DNA of 64,000 nucleotides from Argopecten irradians (GCF_041381155.1 NC_091145.1:38517882-38581881), one strand, 5' to 3'. Counted from the stretch's first letter, positions 24,681-35,766 are shown. The notes: a model not told the origin generated them from the letters alone. Numbers and translations: made by a program.

Positions 24681-26076
24681 AACAAGAGGCCCAGAGGGCC
24701 TGTATCGCTCACCTGGTTTGTAATGTCAAGTCATGTTCTGAATACAGGTTCATTGTTTCTTTTCTGAAGGAATTTGAATATTTACCTCTTATTTCCCTAT
24801 TGGGCCCCGCCCCTCCTGCCCCCGGGGGGTCAGAGCCAAAATTTATACAAGTTCTGTTCCCCTTCCCTCAAGGATGTTTCTGACCAAATTTGGTTACAAT
24901 CCATGCAGAACTCTAGGACAAGTAGCGATTTATAGGATTTACCTCTATTTCCCCTATTGGGCCCCGCCCCTCCTGCCCCCGGGGGGATCAGAGTCAAAAT
25001 TTATACAAGTTCTGTTCCCCTTCCCCCAAGGATGTTTGTGGCCAAATTTGGTTACAATCCATGCAGAACTCTAGGACAAGTAGTGATTTATAGGATTTAC
25101 CTCTATTTCCCCTATTGGGCCCCGCCCCTCCTGCCCCCGGGGGGATCAGAGTCAAAATTTATACAAGTTCTGTTCCTCTTCCCCCAAGGATGTTTCTGGC
25201 CAAATTTGGTTACAATCCATGCAGAACTCTAGGACAAGTAGCGATTTATCAGATTTACCTCTATTTCCCCTATTGGGCCCCGCCCCTCCTGCCCTTGGGG
25301 GATCAGAGCCAAAATTTATACATGTTCTATTCCCCTTCCCCCAAGGATGTTTGTGGCCAAATTTGGTTACATTCCATTCAGAACTCTATGACAAGTAGCG
25401 ATTTAAAGGATGTACCTCTATTTCCCCTATTGGGCCCCGCCCCTCCTGCCCCCGGGGGATCAGAGTCAAAATTTATACAAGTTCTGTTCCCCTTCCCCAA
25501 GGATGTTTGTGGCTAATTTGGTTACAATCCATGCAGAACTCTAGGACAAGTAGGATTTAAGATTTACCTCTATTTCCCCTATTGGGCCCGCCCCTCCTGC
25601 CCTGGGGGATCAGAGCCAAAATTTATAAGTTTTTCCCCTTCCCCAAGGATGTTTGTGGCCAAATTTGGTTACAATCCATACAGAACTCTAGGACAAGTAG
25701 CGATTTAAAGGATTTACCTCTATTTCCCCTATTGGGCCACGCCCATCCTGCCCCTGGGGGATCAGAGCCAAAATTTACACAAGTTCTGTTCCCCTGCCCC
25801 CAAGGATGTTTGTGGCTAATTTTGGTTACAATCCATACAGAACTCTAGGACAAGTAGCGATTTAAAGGATTTACCTCTATTTCCCCTATTGGGCCCCGCC
25901 CCTCCTGCCCCCCGGGGATCAGAGCCAAAATTTATACAAGTTCTGTTCCCCTTCCCCCAAGGATGTTTGTGGCTAATTTTGGTTACAATCCATACAGAAC
26001 TCTTGGACAAGTAGCGATTTAAAGGATTTACATCTATTTCCCCTATTGGGCCACGCCCCTTCGGGCCAGGTGAGCT
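24681..26076 (-). mobile_element. Hairpin-ended Helentron/pearl-like element, family B (copy 1, reverse)
   Basis: The left edge is AACAAGAGGCCCAGAGGGCC, then GCTCACCTGG. About eight ~158-bp cores with CCTATTGGGCCCCGCC and GGCCAAATTTGGTTACA follow. The right edge is CCAGGTGAGCT. The (ACGG)n microsatellite seen in the larger copy at 29889 is missing and the 5' hairpin is fused directly to a core. Proline-rich reading frames (PYWAPPLLP) here are repeat artefacts. Confidence 0.8.
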
Positions 26077-26425
26077 AAAAATTTGTGACGTGTACAACAG
26101 ACGAAATTCTTACAACTTGATGATTTGGCCCATGCTGGCATTCATACACCTCACTGTCCAGAACAATAAATGGTGTGAGAAAAGTCAAAGGATGGCCTAT
26201 ATCTACAAACCATATCCTCTTCCCTACCATAGTACGAGTGATGTTCTGAAATTAATGTTACTTGCGCAATATCTCGTGCAAATCGTGCTAAATGGGCTTA
26301 AAACTACCTCGTGGCGATAGCGTGATATCTGAAGCGTGATATAGGTAAATATCTGGCTCACAATTACTCTGACCTTGGTGCTGTGTACATTGTTTTGTAA
26401 CGCACTCGTTACACTCTATACAAAT
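26077..26425. other. Spacer upstream of mariner pseudogene
   Basis: Contains the presumed left flank of the mariner-like element. I looked for an inverted copy of the right-end sequence TACGAGGGATGTTCC and did not find it, so the left terminus is either lost or too divergent to see. Confidence 0.4.
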
Positions 26426-27836
26426 ATGGTTGGCAAGAGAGTTGAAAACGTAATTGAAATTAGGGCCTATATCAAAGGTAGGTCTCTACTTGGCTAAAGG
26501 CCGGTGGATATTCATCGTGAGGTGTGTGATATATATGGGAAGGGTCAAATGTCATGTATGACTATTTGTAGGTGGGTTGCTCCATTTAAGTTGGGACACC
26601 AGCAGCTTAAAGATGCTGCCCACACAGGTCGCCCTGCAACAACAACAACAAAGCATAACATTGAACTAATTCTGCAAATTCTTGAAAAAGATGAAAGGTA
26701 CACTGTCCGGCAGTTAGCTAAAATGACAGGCTTGTCTTTAGCACGTATTCATTGCATTTTAAAGAAACATCTTAAGCTGGGCAAGATCAATGCCAGGTGG
26801 ATACCCCATTTACTAACTGACAACCAAAAGAGGTCCCGGGTTGACTAGATATAGACCAAATCCTTATTGAAAAAATACCAAAAAGACAGCAAAAAGGCTT
26901 TTGATAATTTGGTCACAGGTGATGAAACATGGGTGTACTTTTTCGAACCCAAAAGAAAATGCTCTAATCGAATCTGGGCAAACAAAAACGCCAGGCGCCC
27001 TAGCATTGCTAAAAGAATACGCACCGTGAGGAAGGTTTTGTATGTCATATTCTTTGATAACAAGGGTCCAATTATTCAAATCCCTGTTCCAAAAGGCAAA
27101 ACTGTCACAGCAAAGTATTATAGAGACGTTGTACTTCGAAAACTTAAGAAAGTCTACAAACGTCACCGCCCACAGACAGGTTTGAAGTACCTCAGGCTCT
27201 TACATGATAATGCGCCAGCACACAAGGCCAAGGCGCGCATTGTAACAGAGTTTTTAAAGGCAGAAAAGGTCACTGTCCTCCCCCACCCATCCTCTATACT
27301 CCAGGGGTTCCGATCACTTACGATCTCTACACCCCTGGACTATCTCATAGTGAAATTGAAGGCAGCTCAGCTGAAAATATTTGACCAATCACAGACCAGC
27401 AAAGATTTCCTTTGAAGACTACAGAGAGAGCGACTCCCAACTTCAAAGCCACATAGTCAACCACAGTGTACCTTTGATGTACATTAAAGGACTAAATTAC
27501 CTGTTCTGTTCTGTTGCCTCCAGTTTTACGATGAGATAGTCCAGGGGTGTAGAGATCGTAAGTGATCGGAACCCCTGGAGTATCGAGGATGTCCCCCATC
27601 CTGCATATTCACCAGACTTGGCCCCCTGTGACTTTTTCTTGTTCCCCGAACTAAAATTTCACCTGTCTGGAACAAAATATAAATCAAGAAATGCCCTTGG
27701 CTCTGCCATTTACCAGTATCTTATGAGTATACCAATTCAAGAGTATGAAAACTGTTTCCAAAAGTGGATCGATCGGTTGAAACGATGCATAAATGCAGAG
27801 GGGGAGTACTTCGAGGGACAGGGCAAAGTAAAATGA
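26426..27836 (+). pseudogene. Mariner-type (DDxD) transposase, inactivated
   Basis: Cut-and-paste transposase of the Tc1/mariner superfamily. From ATG 26426 one frame runs through a helix-turn-helix region (IRAYIKGRSLLG, then TVRQLAKMTGLS), the catalytic block VTGDETWVYFF (first Asp) and HDNAPAHKA (second Asp). It then jumps across a 304-bp MITE to SPDLAPCDFF (third Asp) and stops at 27836. Three in-frame stops are seen: TAA 26495, TAG 26846 and TAG 26852. With the MITE and its target duplication removed, I count 36 residues between the second and third Asp, versus 34 in classical mariner. The likely right terminus is near 27901 (GGAACATCCCTCGTA). It is dead because of the stops and the insertion. 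Confidence 0.9.
27288..27591. mobile_element. 304-bp MITE inserted in the mariner (hAT-like target duplication)
   Basis: Long terminal inverted repeats: CTCCAGGGGTTCCGATCAC...CCCCTGGACTATCTCA at the left, mirrored at the right. The outer edges are CATCCTC and GAGGATG. Flanks TCCCCACC and TCCCCATC are a near-perfect target duplication of 8-9 bp, typical of hAT-like elements. It interrupts the transposase between the second and third catalytic Asp. Confidence 0.85.
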
Positions 27837-27901
27837 TCAGAATTACTTCTATCAAAGAGAAATCACCAAAGTAACAATAATTTTGGAACATCCCTCGTAT
27901 C

Positions 27902-28476
27902 TGCTTCAATGACAAAAAAATAACATTAAAAACAATGAAATATTATTATCAACTGATCTGTAGTCATTGTACTTAAAAATAATTCAGAGTTGAATTCAAA
28001 TTTAAGACCACTCAAGCTCCATGAAACTGTTAACCTAACGCACATTTTAAAGGGAAAAAAAATCTATCTCAGTTGTAAATAAAGGTTTCAAAAGCCACTG
28101 ATTGACAATTTTACTGTAACTATTTACTTGTACAATAGACCTAAATAAGATAATGCAACCTAAATATATCTTGGTTTGGTGAACCCGACCAATAACCTTG
28201 CATGTATGTAGGTAGGTTTCACTTTTAGGAATTTCCTAACTTAAATATTAACACCAGCTGCTTCACTTCTGGGTTTTATTTTTTTTATTGGCTTGCTGCT
28301 TGTGTACTATTTGTACAAACCCTACAAGTGAGTTGTCTCCCTTTGGCATCTTCTCTTTTTGTGACGTGTCCAATGCAGTAAGTTTCATGGGTTTTTCACA
28401 TTAATTAATCTATTATATTTATAGCTTACATTTAAGGTTGAGTACTGTGACAATTCAGTTGTGTGGGAACATCTTT
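27902..28476. other. Intergenic, nothing recognised
   Basis: AT-rich spacer between the mariner relic and the second MITE copy. No exon-like segment was found. Confidence 0.4.
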
Positions 28477-28780
28477 CATCCTCGATACTCCAGGGGTTCC
28501 AATCACTTTTGGTCTCTACACCCCTGGACTATCTCATAGTAAAACTGGAGGCAACATAACATAACAGGTAATTCAGTCCTTTGATACACATTAAAAGAGC
28601 CGTATATTGGTACACTGTAGTTGACTCTGTGGTGTCACTTTCTGAAGTCTTCAATTAAAGTTTTTACTGGCCTATGATTGGTTCAGATTTTTTTCCTCTG
28701 AGCAGCATTCAATTTTACAATGAGATAGTCCATGGGTGTAGGGATCATAAGTGATTGGAACCCCTGGATTATTGAGGATA
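28477..28780. mobile_element. Second copy of the 304-bp MITE
   Basis: Same length and termini as the copy at 27288 (CATCCTCGATACTCCAGGGG ... CCCCTGGATTATTGAGGATA). It is flanked by the direct repeat ACATCTTT on both sides, with one extra T at the right. The exact 8-bp duplication defines the element ends. The interior has diverged by point changes. Confidence 0.88.
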
Positions 28781-29888
28781 TACATCTTTTTGCTTGCAAT
28801 GTACATGGTCTGTTAAACAGGTTTTTGTCGTCTCTTTTATACATGCTATAGACCGAAGAAATCAAGAAGAATTAGTGAGGGACTATTTGAAATCCATTGG
28901 TTTTTTCCCTTTCAACTTGCATTGTCAGCTTAATGGTGAATATTACTTATGAAGTTATCCTTGTTTGATCAAAAGTATTTTTCTTGGCACTGTACATGTA
29001 CCACCTTTATATTTCAATAAATGAATGGTATCCAAAATAACTTTTTACAAAACAGGAAAATTACAGTATGACTACAGTAGCTAAATCAAAATGACATGTC
29101 ATCTCTTACCATCTAAACACAAAGATATATGCCTCCGTTGTTTCACAAATCACACATTATTGTTAGTTTCTTCTGACATTATTGCTTGCGACAACGCTTC
29201 CTCGCAAGCAAAAACATGCTCGCCATGTTGCTTCAACAGGAATCGGATGCAGTTGTGCATAGGCCTAACTCATCAATATTAATGACAATGAACTGGGCGT
29301 TGTCTATGAAGTAGGCGTGGCAACCCTCAATACGTGATGACCTTCAATGCTTGGGATATAATTTTTCTCCAGATGTGTTATTTCTGGCTCTGTCGGGGTG
29401 AAAGGGGCTCCATACGGGGTTTTTTATAAATGGGCTTTCAAAATCGGGAGATAACTGTCTTTTTGAACAATACGATTGGCAAATGAGATAGGGAGTCTGA
29501 AATCAGGAATTTCCCGACAGAATCGGGAAAGTTGGCAAGTATGCGATACTCAACAGGGGCGTAGGAAGCATTAGGCCACCACAGATAACTACAGCTAAAG
29601 GTGACTATTGTGGCCAAAAAGGCTATCATGATAGTATTGCGATAGTAAAATTACTATTGCGATAGTATCACGATTGTCTAGGGAGCTATTGCGATACTAT
29701 CACGATAGTTATATTTGCAGATTTCGTAATAATTCAATGTATAATTTTCCGTGGCCTATTTCAAGAGATATTTATGTAACATGCATTTTTATTGTCAGCA
29801 GAACTTGATATTGACGTTAAAGTTTTATTACACTGTATTTTAATCGTCCATTCACATATGAAAGGGCACTTACCCTGGAATTTATGGA
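28781..29888. other. Intergenic with short local inverted repeats
   Basis: No gene is supported. Around 29640-29710 the motif ATTGCGATAGTATCACGAT recurs in altered forms (GCGATAGT/ACTATCGC), giving a small imperfect hairpin region. Confidence 0.4.
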
Positions 29889-32800
29889 AACAAGAGGCCC
29901 AGAGGGCCTGTATCGCTCACCTGGTTTGTAATGCCAAGTAATGTTCTGAATACAGGTTCATTGTTTCTTTTCTGAAGGAATTTTATTATTAACCTCTAAA
30001 TCCCCTATTGGGCCCACCCCTCCCGCCCCCAAGGAGTCAGAGCCAAAATTTATACAAGTTCTGTTCCCCTTCTTCCAAGGATGTTTATGGCCAAATTTGG
30101 TCACAATCCAAACAAAACTCTAGGACAAGAAGTGATTTATAGGATTTACCTCTATTTCCCCTATTGGGCCCCACCCGTCCTGCCCTTGGGGGGCCAGAGT
30201 CAAAATTTATACGAGTTCTGTTCCCCTTCCCCCAAGGATGTTTGTGGCCAAATTTGGTTACAATCCATGCAGAACTCTATGACTAGTAGCGATTTAAAGG
30301 ATTTACCTCTATTTCCCCTATTGGGCCCCGCCCCTCCTGCCCCCGGGGGACCAGAGCCAAAATTTATACAAGTTCTGTTCCCCTTCCCCAAAGGATGTCT
30401 GTGGCCAAATTTGGTTACATTCCATTCAGAACTCTATGACTAGTAGCGATTTAAAGGATTTACCTCTACTACCCCTATTGGGCCCCGCCCCTCCTGCCCA
30501 CCGGGGGACCAGAGCCAAAATTTATACAAGTTCTGTTCCCCTTCCCCCAAGGATGTTTGTGGCCAAATTTGGTTACAATCCATGCAGAACTCTATGACAA
30601 GTAGTGATTTAAAGATTTACCTCTATTTCCCCTATTGGGCCCCGCCCCTCCTGCCCCTGGGGGATCAGAGCCAAAATTTATACAAGTTCTGTTCCCCTTC
30701 CCCCAAGGATGTTTGTGGCCAAATTTGGTTACAATTCATGTAGAGCTCTAGGACAAGTAGAGATTTAAAGGATTTACCTCTATTTCCCCTATTGGGCCCC
30801 GCCCCTCCTGCCCCCAGGGGGTCAGAGCCAAAATTTATACAAGGTCTGTTCCCCCTTCCCCCAAGGATGTTTGTGGCCAAATTTGGTTACATTCCATTCA
30901 GAACTCTATGACTAGTAGCGATTTAAAGGATTTACCTCTATTTCCCCTATTGGGCCCCACCCCTCCCGCCCCCAGGGGGTCAGAGCCAAAATTTATACAA
31001 GTTCTGTTCCCCTTCTTCCAAGGATGTTTATGGCCAAATTTGGTCACAATCCAAACAAAACTCTAGGACAAGAAGTGATTTATAGGATTTACCTCTATTT
31101 CCCCTATTGGGCCCCACCCGTCCTGCCCTTGGGGGGCCAGAGTCAAAATTTATACGAGTTCTGTTCCCCTTCCCCCAAGGATGTTTGTGGCCAAATTTGG
31201 TTACAATCCATGCAGAACTCTATGACTAGTAGCGATTTAAAGGATTTACCTCTATTTCCCCTATTGGGCCCCGCCCCTCCTGCCCCCGGGGGACCAGAGC
31301 CAAAATTTATACAAGTTCTGTTCCCCTTCCCCAAAGGATGTCTGTGGCCAAATTTGGTTACATTCCATTCAGAACTCTATGACTAGTAGCGATTTAAAGG
31401 ATTTACCTCTACTACCCCTATTGGGCCCCGCCCCTCCTGCCCCCGGGGGACCAGAGCCAAAATTTATACAAGTTCTGTTCCCCTTCCCCAAAGGATGTTT
31501 GTGGCCAAATTTGGTTACATTCCATTTAGAACTCTATGACAAGTAGTGATTTAAAGAATTTACCTCTATTTCCCCTATTGGGCCCCGCCCCTCCTGCCCC
31601 TGGGGGATCAGAGCCAAAATTTATACAAGTTCTGTTCCCCTTCCCCCAAGGATGTTTGTGGCCAAATTTGGTTACAATTCATGTAGAGCTCTAGGACAAG
31701 TAGAGATTTAAAGGATTTACCTCTATTTCCCCTATTGGGCCCCGCCCCTCCTGCCCCCAGGGGGTCAGAGCCAAAATTTATACAAGGTCTGTTCCCCCTT
31801 CCCCAAGGATGTTTGTGGCCAAATTTGGTTACATTCCATTCAGAACTCTATGACTAGTAGCGATTTAAAGGATTTACCTCTATTTCCCCTATTGCGCCCC
31901 ACCCCTCCCGCCCCCAGGGGGTCAGAGCCAAAATTTATACAAGTTCTGTTCCCCTTCTTCCAAGGATGTTTATGGCCAAATTTGGTCACAATCCAAACAA
32001 AACTCTAGGACAAGAAGTGATTTATAGGATTTACCTCTATTTCCCCTATTGGGCCCCACCCATCCTGCCCTAGGGGGGCCAGAGTCAAAATTTATACAAG
32101 TTCTGTTCCCCTTCCCCCAAGGATGTTTGTGGCCAAATTTGGTTACAATCCATGCAGAACTCTATGACTAGTAGCGATTTAAAGGATTTACCTCTATTTC
32201 CCCTATTGGGCCCCGCCCCTCCTGCCCCCGGGGGGTCACAGCCAAAATTTATACAAGTTCTGTTCCCCTTCCCCAAAGGATGTCTGTGGCCAAATTTGGT
32301 TACATTCCATTCAGAACTCTATGACAAGTAGTGATTTAAAGAATTTACCTCTATTTCCCCTATTGGGCCCCGCACTTCCTGCCCCCTGGGGACCAGAGTC
32401 AAAATTTACACAAGTTCTGTTCCCCTTCCCCCAAGGATGTTTGTGGCAGAATTTGGTTACAATTCATGTAGAACTCTATTACAAGTAGCGATTTTAAGGA
32501 TTTACCTCTATTTCCCCTATTGGGCCCCGCCCCTCCTGCCCCCGGGGGACCAGAGCCAAAATTTATACAAGTTCTGTTTCCCTTCCCCCAAGGATGTTTG
32601 TGGCCAAATTTGGTTACATTCCATTCATAACTCTATGACTTGTAGCGATTTAAAGGATTTACCTCTATTTCCCCTATTGGGCCCCGCCCCTCCTGCCCCC
32701 GGGGGATCAGAGCCAAAATTTATACAAGTTCTGTTCCCCTTCCCCCAAGGATGTTTGTGGCTAATTTTGGTTACAATCCATGCAGAACTCTAGGACAAGT

Positions 32801-33096
32801 AGTGATTTAAAGGATTTACCTCTATTACCCCTATTGGGCCCCGCCCCTCCTGCCCCTGGGGGACCAGAGCCAAAATTTATACAAGTTCTGTTCCCCTTCC
32901 CCCAAGGATGTTTGTGGCCAAATTTGGTTACAATCCATGCAGAACTCTAGGACAAGTAGCGATTTAAAGGAAATGTTGACGGACGGACGGACGACGGACG
33001 GACGGACGGACGGACGGACGGACGGACGGACGGACGGACGGACGACAGACGCCGCGCCATGACATAAGCTCACCGGCCCTTCAGGCCAGGTGAGCT
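29889..33096 (-). mobile_element. Hairpin-ended Helentron/pearl-like element, family B (copy 2, reverse, ~3.2 kb)
   Basis: The left edge is AACAAGAGGCCCAGAGGGCC with GCTCACCTGG. About nineteen ~157-bp cores follow. The right edge has (ACGG)n at ~32977-33045, then AGCTCACCGGCCC...GGCCAGGTGAGCT, a 5' hairpin in element orientation. A block of six cores (~943 bp) is repeated: 30081-30443 and 31024-31386 give identical 120-residue conceptual translations, and the diagnostic unit (GGATGTTTATGGCC) recurs near 31962. Each core has the palindrome CCAAATTTGG. No transposition gene is present. Confidence 0.85.
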
Positions 33097-33402
33097 AAAA
33101 ACGAATCGTGAAATTTGATCGAAAAATAGTCAAAATGCATTAAATATTATGAATAAGTTAAATATCAATAATATATCAAAACGTTTAAATGCTAATAAAT
33201 TAGAAATGTGTTTGTTCCAAAATATTTTTATTGTATCATGACTGAAATATAACTTTTTAACAACTTTCATCGGATGTCACTGCTGTGCATCTGCACATAA
33301 ACATCGAGTTATTCTCCTCATAAATTCGGAGAAAAGAAATGAAAGTCATTAATTCTCGTGCAGCGATAGACTTTATAATATTTCAAAGGGAATACGGTCA
33401 AA

Positions 33403-33458
33403 ACGGCCCTACTGTCAGAACGGCCCTAGTTAAAATGGCCCTAGTAAAAACGGCCCTA
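33403..33458 (+). promoter_or_regulatory. Left terminal array of four ACGGCCCTA boxes
   Basis: Boxes at 33403, 33420, 33435 (ATGGCCCTA variant) and 33450, spaced 17, 15 and 15 bp. They face inward and mirror the right-end array at 35608-35665. Regular spacing inside transposon ends suggests protein-binding sites (inference). Confidence 0.7.
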
Positions 33459-34138
33459 CTATTATATAGTGATATAGACAGTGATGTATTAAAAGTTATT
33501 TAGTATTGAGTTTTTTTAACTTAAGTGTTTTAATAAAAGATTTATTAAAAAAATATATGTTGTTTGTGTATTATTTTTATCTGAGGATTGATGCGATGCG
33601 AGATACATCTGACATGAAAGTAAATATATATAACAATTACTAACGTATGGACCTATACCATAAGGAAATAAAATCTGTAATTATCAATGTTGTATTATGT
33701 TTTACTAGCTAACATTTAATACAAAAATTTAGATATAAATTATAGAAATATAGATTCCAAATATGCTATATATATGTGATTTTGCAAAAATAAGTAAAAT
33801 AAATAAAATGATATAATTTTGAAATTATTTTGTTTTTCTTCTCTAACACAACATGCGCTAACTACGGCGGGCTTGTTGATATTAATGATTATCCTAATGA
33901 GTTTGATTGTACAGCTTAATTACTTTGATTGGGCGATCATAATTACCTTAAATTTTGAGTGACTCTGTTATACCAACACTTTCGCTTATTGGTCAGAAGT
34001 CGACACAAAATAGGCATACAGTAAAAAAAATATCCCCTTTTATTATACAACTGTTGTGTAGTAAAGTACTCTCGTTGATCATATTCCTTGGATTTACCGA
34101 TTTCATACATAATTCGACATGAGGCAAGCATTCACGCG

Positions 34139-35266
34139 ATGTTTGAGTTGTGGTCAAGCTGTCCGACCAAACAGCATGCGCTGCAGTGCGATGGTTGTGA
34201 TAGATGGCAACATAGATTGTGTGTGACACTGGTAAGTTCCAATTTATTAAAATTTTAGAAATATACAAGGCTATTCAGATAATATGTCCCGACTTTAATA
34301 ATTAAATCCAAATTTGTATTGGTATGTACAGTATCATTATAATTTGGTTGTGTGTATTTTAAATCATATTATCATAATTATATACTATTTTATTTCAACG
34401 CGTATCTATTAATACTTAAATCGAATTGTGTTTTGTACAGTATAAGGAATTTCTAACGTACATATTTGTGATAATCGTATGAACTGAACGACGCTCGCGA
34501 GTTTGTACATGTAGATTACTGTAACAGTGCATATTTTTCGCGGTAACGATATTTTCGCTGTCGTTAATTCGTAAATGCGGAGAGATGACGGTCTGATTGC
34601 ATGGTTTTGCAGAGACTGTAGTATCCCTCATCACACTAGTGAATTGGATACGACGGAAGAGGTAAATATTGAATGAAATGTTTATGATAGTGTACATTAT
34701 ATTACATATATAATTTGGTGTATAAAATTCAAAATCACAAGTTTTTAAATATCTTTTAAATTACTTTAAACACAGTGAGTATATAGCTAAATAAACCATG
34801 ATGTTATATAATAATTATAAAATTCTAATTGATATATATTGTATTCTAGCCGCCTGTGTTGGAACTTTCCAATCATCCTCCTTCTCCAGTTTCCGAACCC
34901 AGAGATGACCCGCCTGTGTTGTACAGTTTCCTTGACGATGACGTGCGCGTGGATGAGGTAAAAAAAAGAACTCATGTGCTTTTATGAAATAATATAGATA
35001 CTACATGTAATATAATATTTATTTTATTATGTTTATTCATTATTTAATACTGTTCATTCCCTTAGTTTGGTTGGTTGTGCGTCATTCCGTAATCAATATA
35101 ATTAATCATAATTATTTATTTTATTTCATTAAAACGAACGAGTTATATAATTTTTTCGTATATATTCAACTATATTTTTTATTTATTTCAGCCAGCACCA
35201 ACTAACTCCACATTTATAGGATTCCGACCAGACATTCGTCGCAGCTTTGGTGTTTCTCCGGTTTGA
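34139..35266 (+). CDS. Small zinc-finger reading frame carried by the Mutator-like element
   Basis: Exon A 34139-34231 (ATG to CTG|GTAAGT, 31 codons) encodes CPTKQHALQCDGCDRWQHRLC, a Cys/His pattern resembling a PHD-like or MULE-associated finger. Exon B, with 3' end 34661|GTAAAT, encodes RDDGLIAWFCRDC, which looks like the second half of the finger. Exon C 34850-34957 (acceptor TTCTAG, donor GAG|GTAAAA) and exon D 35192-35266 (acceptor TTTCAG, TGA stop) join in phase to give an acidic/proline-rich tail. B-C-D phases agree. The A-B junction does not: the only AG sites near 34582 give a frame mismatch, and TAA lies in frame just upstream. Either a micro-exon is missing from my reading or the gene has a small lesion. 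Function unknown; it may bind the element's terminal boxes (speculative). Confidence 0.55.
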
Positions 35267-35359
35267 CGTTCCGATACATTTGTCTTACCGTCTCCCGAGC
35301 GTCGACCACAGACCCCATATATATTATGTTCATTTATCTTCACAACGTGTACAAAGTTT

Positions 35360-35365
35360 AATAAA
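35360..35365 (+). terminator. AATAAA poly(A) signal of the zinc-finger gene
   Basis: AATAAA about 94 bp after the exon D stop codon and still inside the element, consistent with an element-internal transcript end. Confidence 0.5.
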
Positions 35366-35607
35366 ATTTAAATATCTTTTCCCATTAATACACTTGATAT
35401 AAGTATAATAATCAACTTGTATATATTTATGCATAATACTATATAAATGTAATCATTATCTTATACATATACATTGGCTGATCAATTTCAACAAATTATC
35501 TTTTTTTCGATTTATCCTTTAAATAAACTTCAATTAGAACTCTAAATGGACAACATATTAAGTACATATGTCTTTAAAAGTATTTTATTACTATGGCTAT
35601 TTAAAAC

Positions 35608-35665
35608 TAGGGCCGTTCTGACGCTAGGGCCGTTTTTACTTGGGCCGTTATTGCACTTGGGCCGT
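35608..35665 (-). promoter_or_regulatory. Right terminal array of four ACGGCCC boxes
   Basis: Inverted boxes TAGGGCCGT at 35608 and 35625, and TTGGGCCGT at 35640 and 35657, spaced 17, 15 and 17 bp. This mirrors the left-end array. Confidence 0.7.
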
Positions 35666-35690
35666 TTTAACCTAGATTCTTTCAAAGCTA

Positions 35691-35766
35691 AGTGCCGAAT
35701 TGTTTTCAAAAAGTGCCGAACATTCCAAATGCCGAAAATAAAAGTGCCGAGGTGACCAAGTGCCGA
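35691..35766 (+). repeat. Array of five (A/T)GTGCCGA-like boxes just outside the Mutator-like element
   Basis: AGTGCCGA at 35691, 35712, 35743 and 35759, with ATGCCGA at 35729, spaced ~15-21 bp. The design is like the adjacent element's terminal arrays but the box differs. It begins 3 bp beyond the target duplication, so it may be the end of a second element into which the first inserted. No inverted TCGGCAC partner array was found in this window. Confidence 0.55.

Larger units (their letters stand above)
33389..35679. mobile_element. Mutator-like (MULE-type) element with box-array termini and a zinc-finger gene
   Basis: About 2.29 kb flanked by the direct repeat TTTCAAAG at 33381-33388 and 35680-35687, an 8-bp target duplication. 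The left terminus is GGAATACGGTCAAAACGGCC; the right terminus read inverted is GAATCTAGGTTAAAACGGCC. Inside each end are four copies of an ACGGCCC(T/A)A box spaced 15-17 bp. The interior holds exon-like segments encoding a CDGCDRWQHRLC finger and a poly(A) signal AATAAA at 35360. A transposase domain was not found, so it is non-autonomous. Assignment to MULE rests on target-duplication length and TIR style only. Confidence 0.75.

Noticed and set aside
24641-25848. Long proline-rich reading frames (PYWAPPLLPPGG repeats) on the + strand, with counterparts at 30081-32793
   Set aside because: They follow the ~158-bp family B core; similar frames appear on the opposite strand, and there is no start context or splice structure. 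Repeat artefacts.
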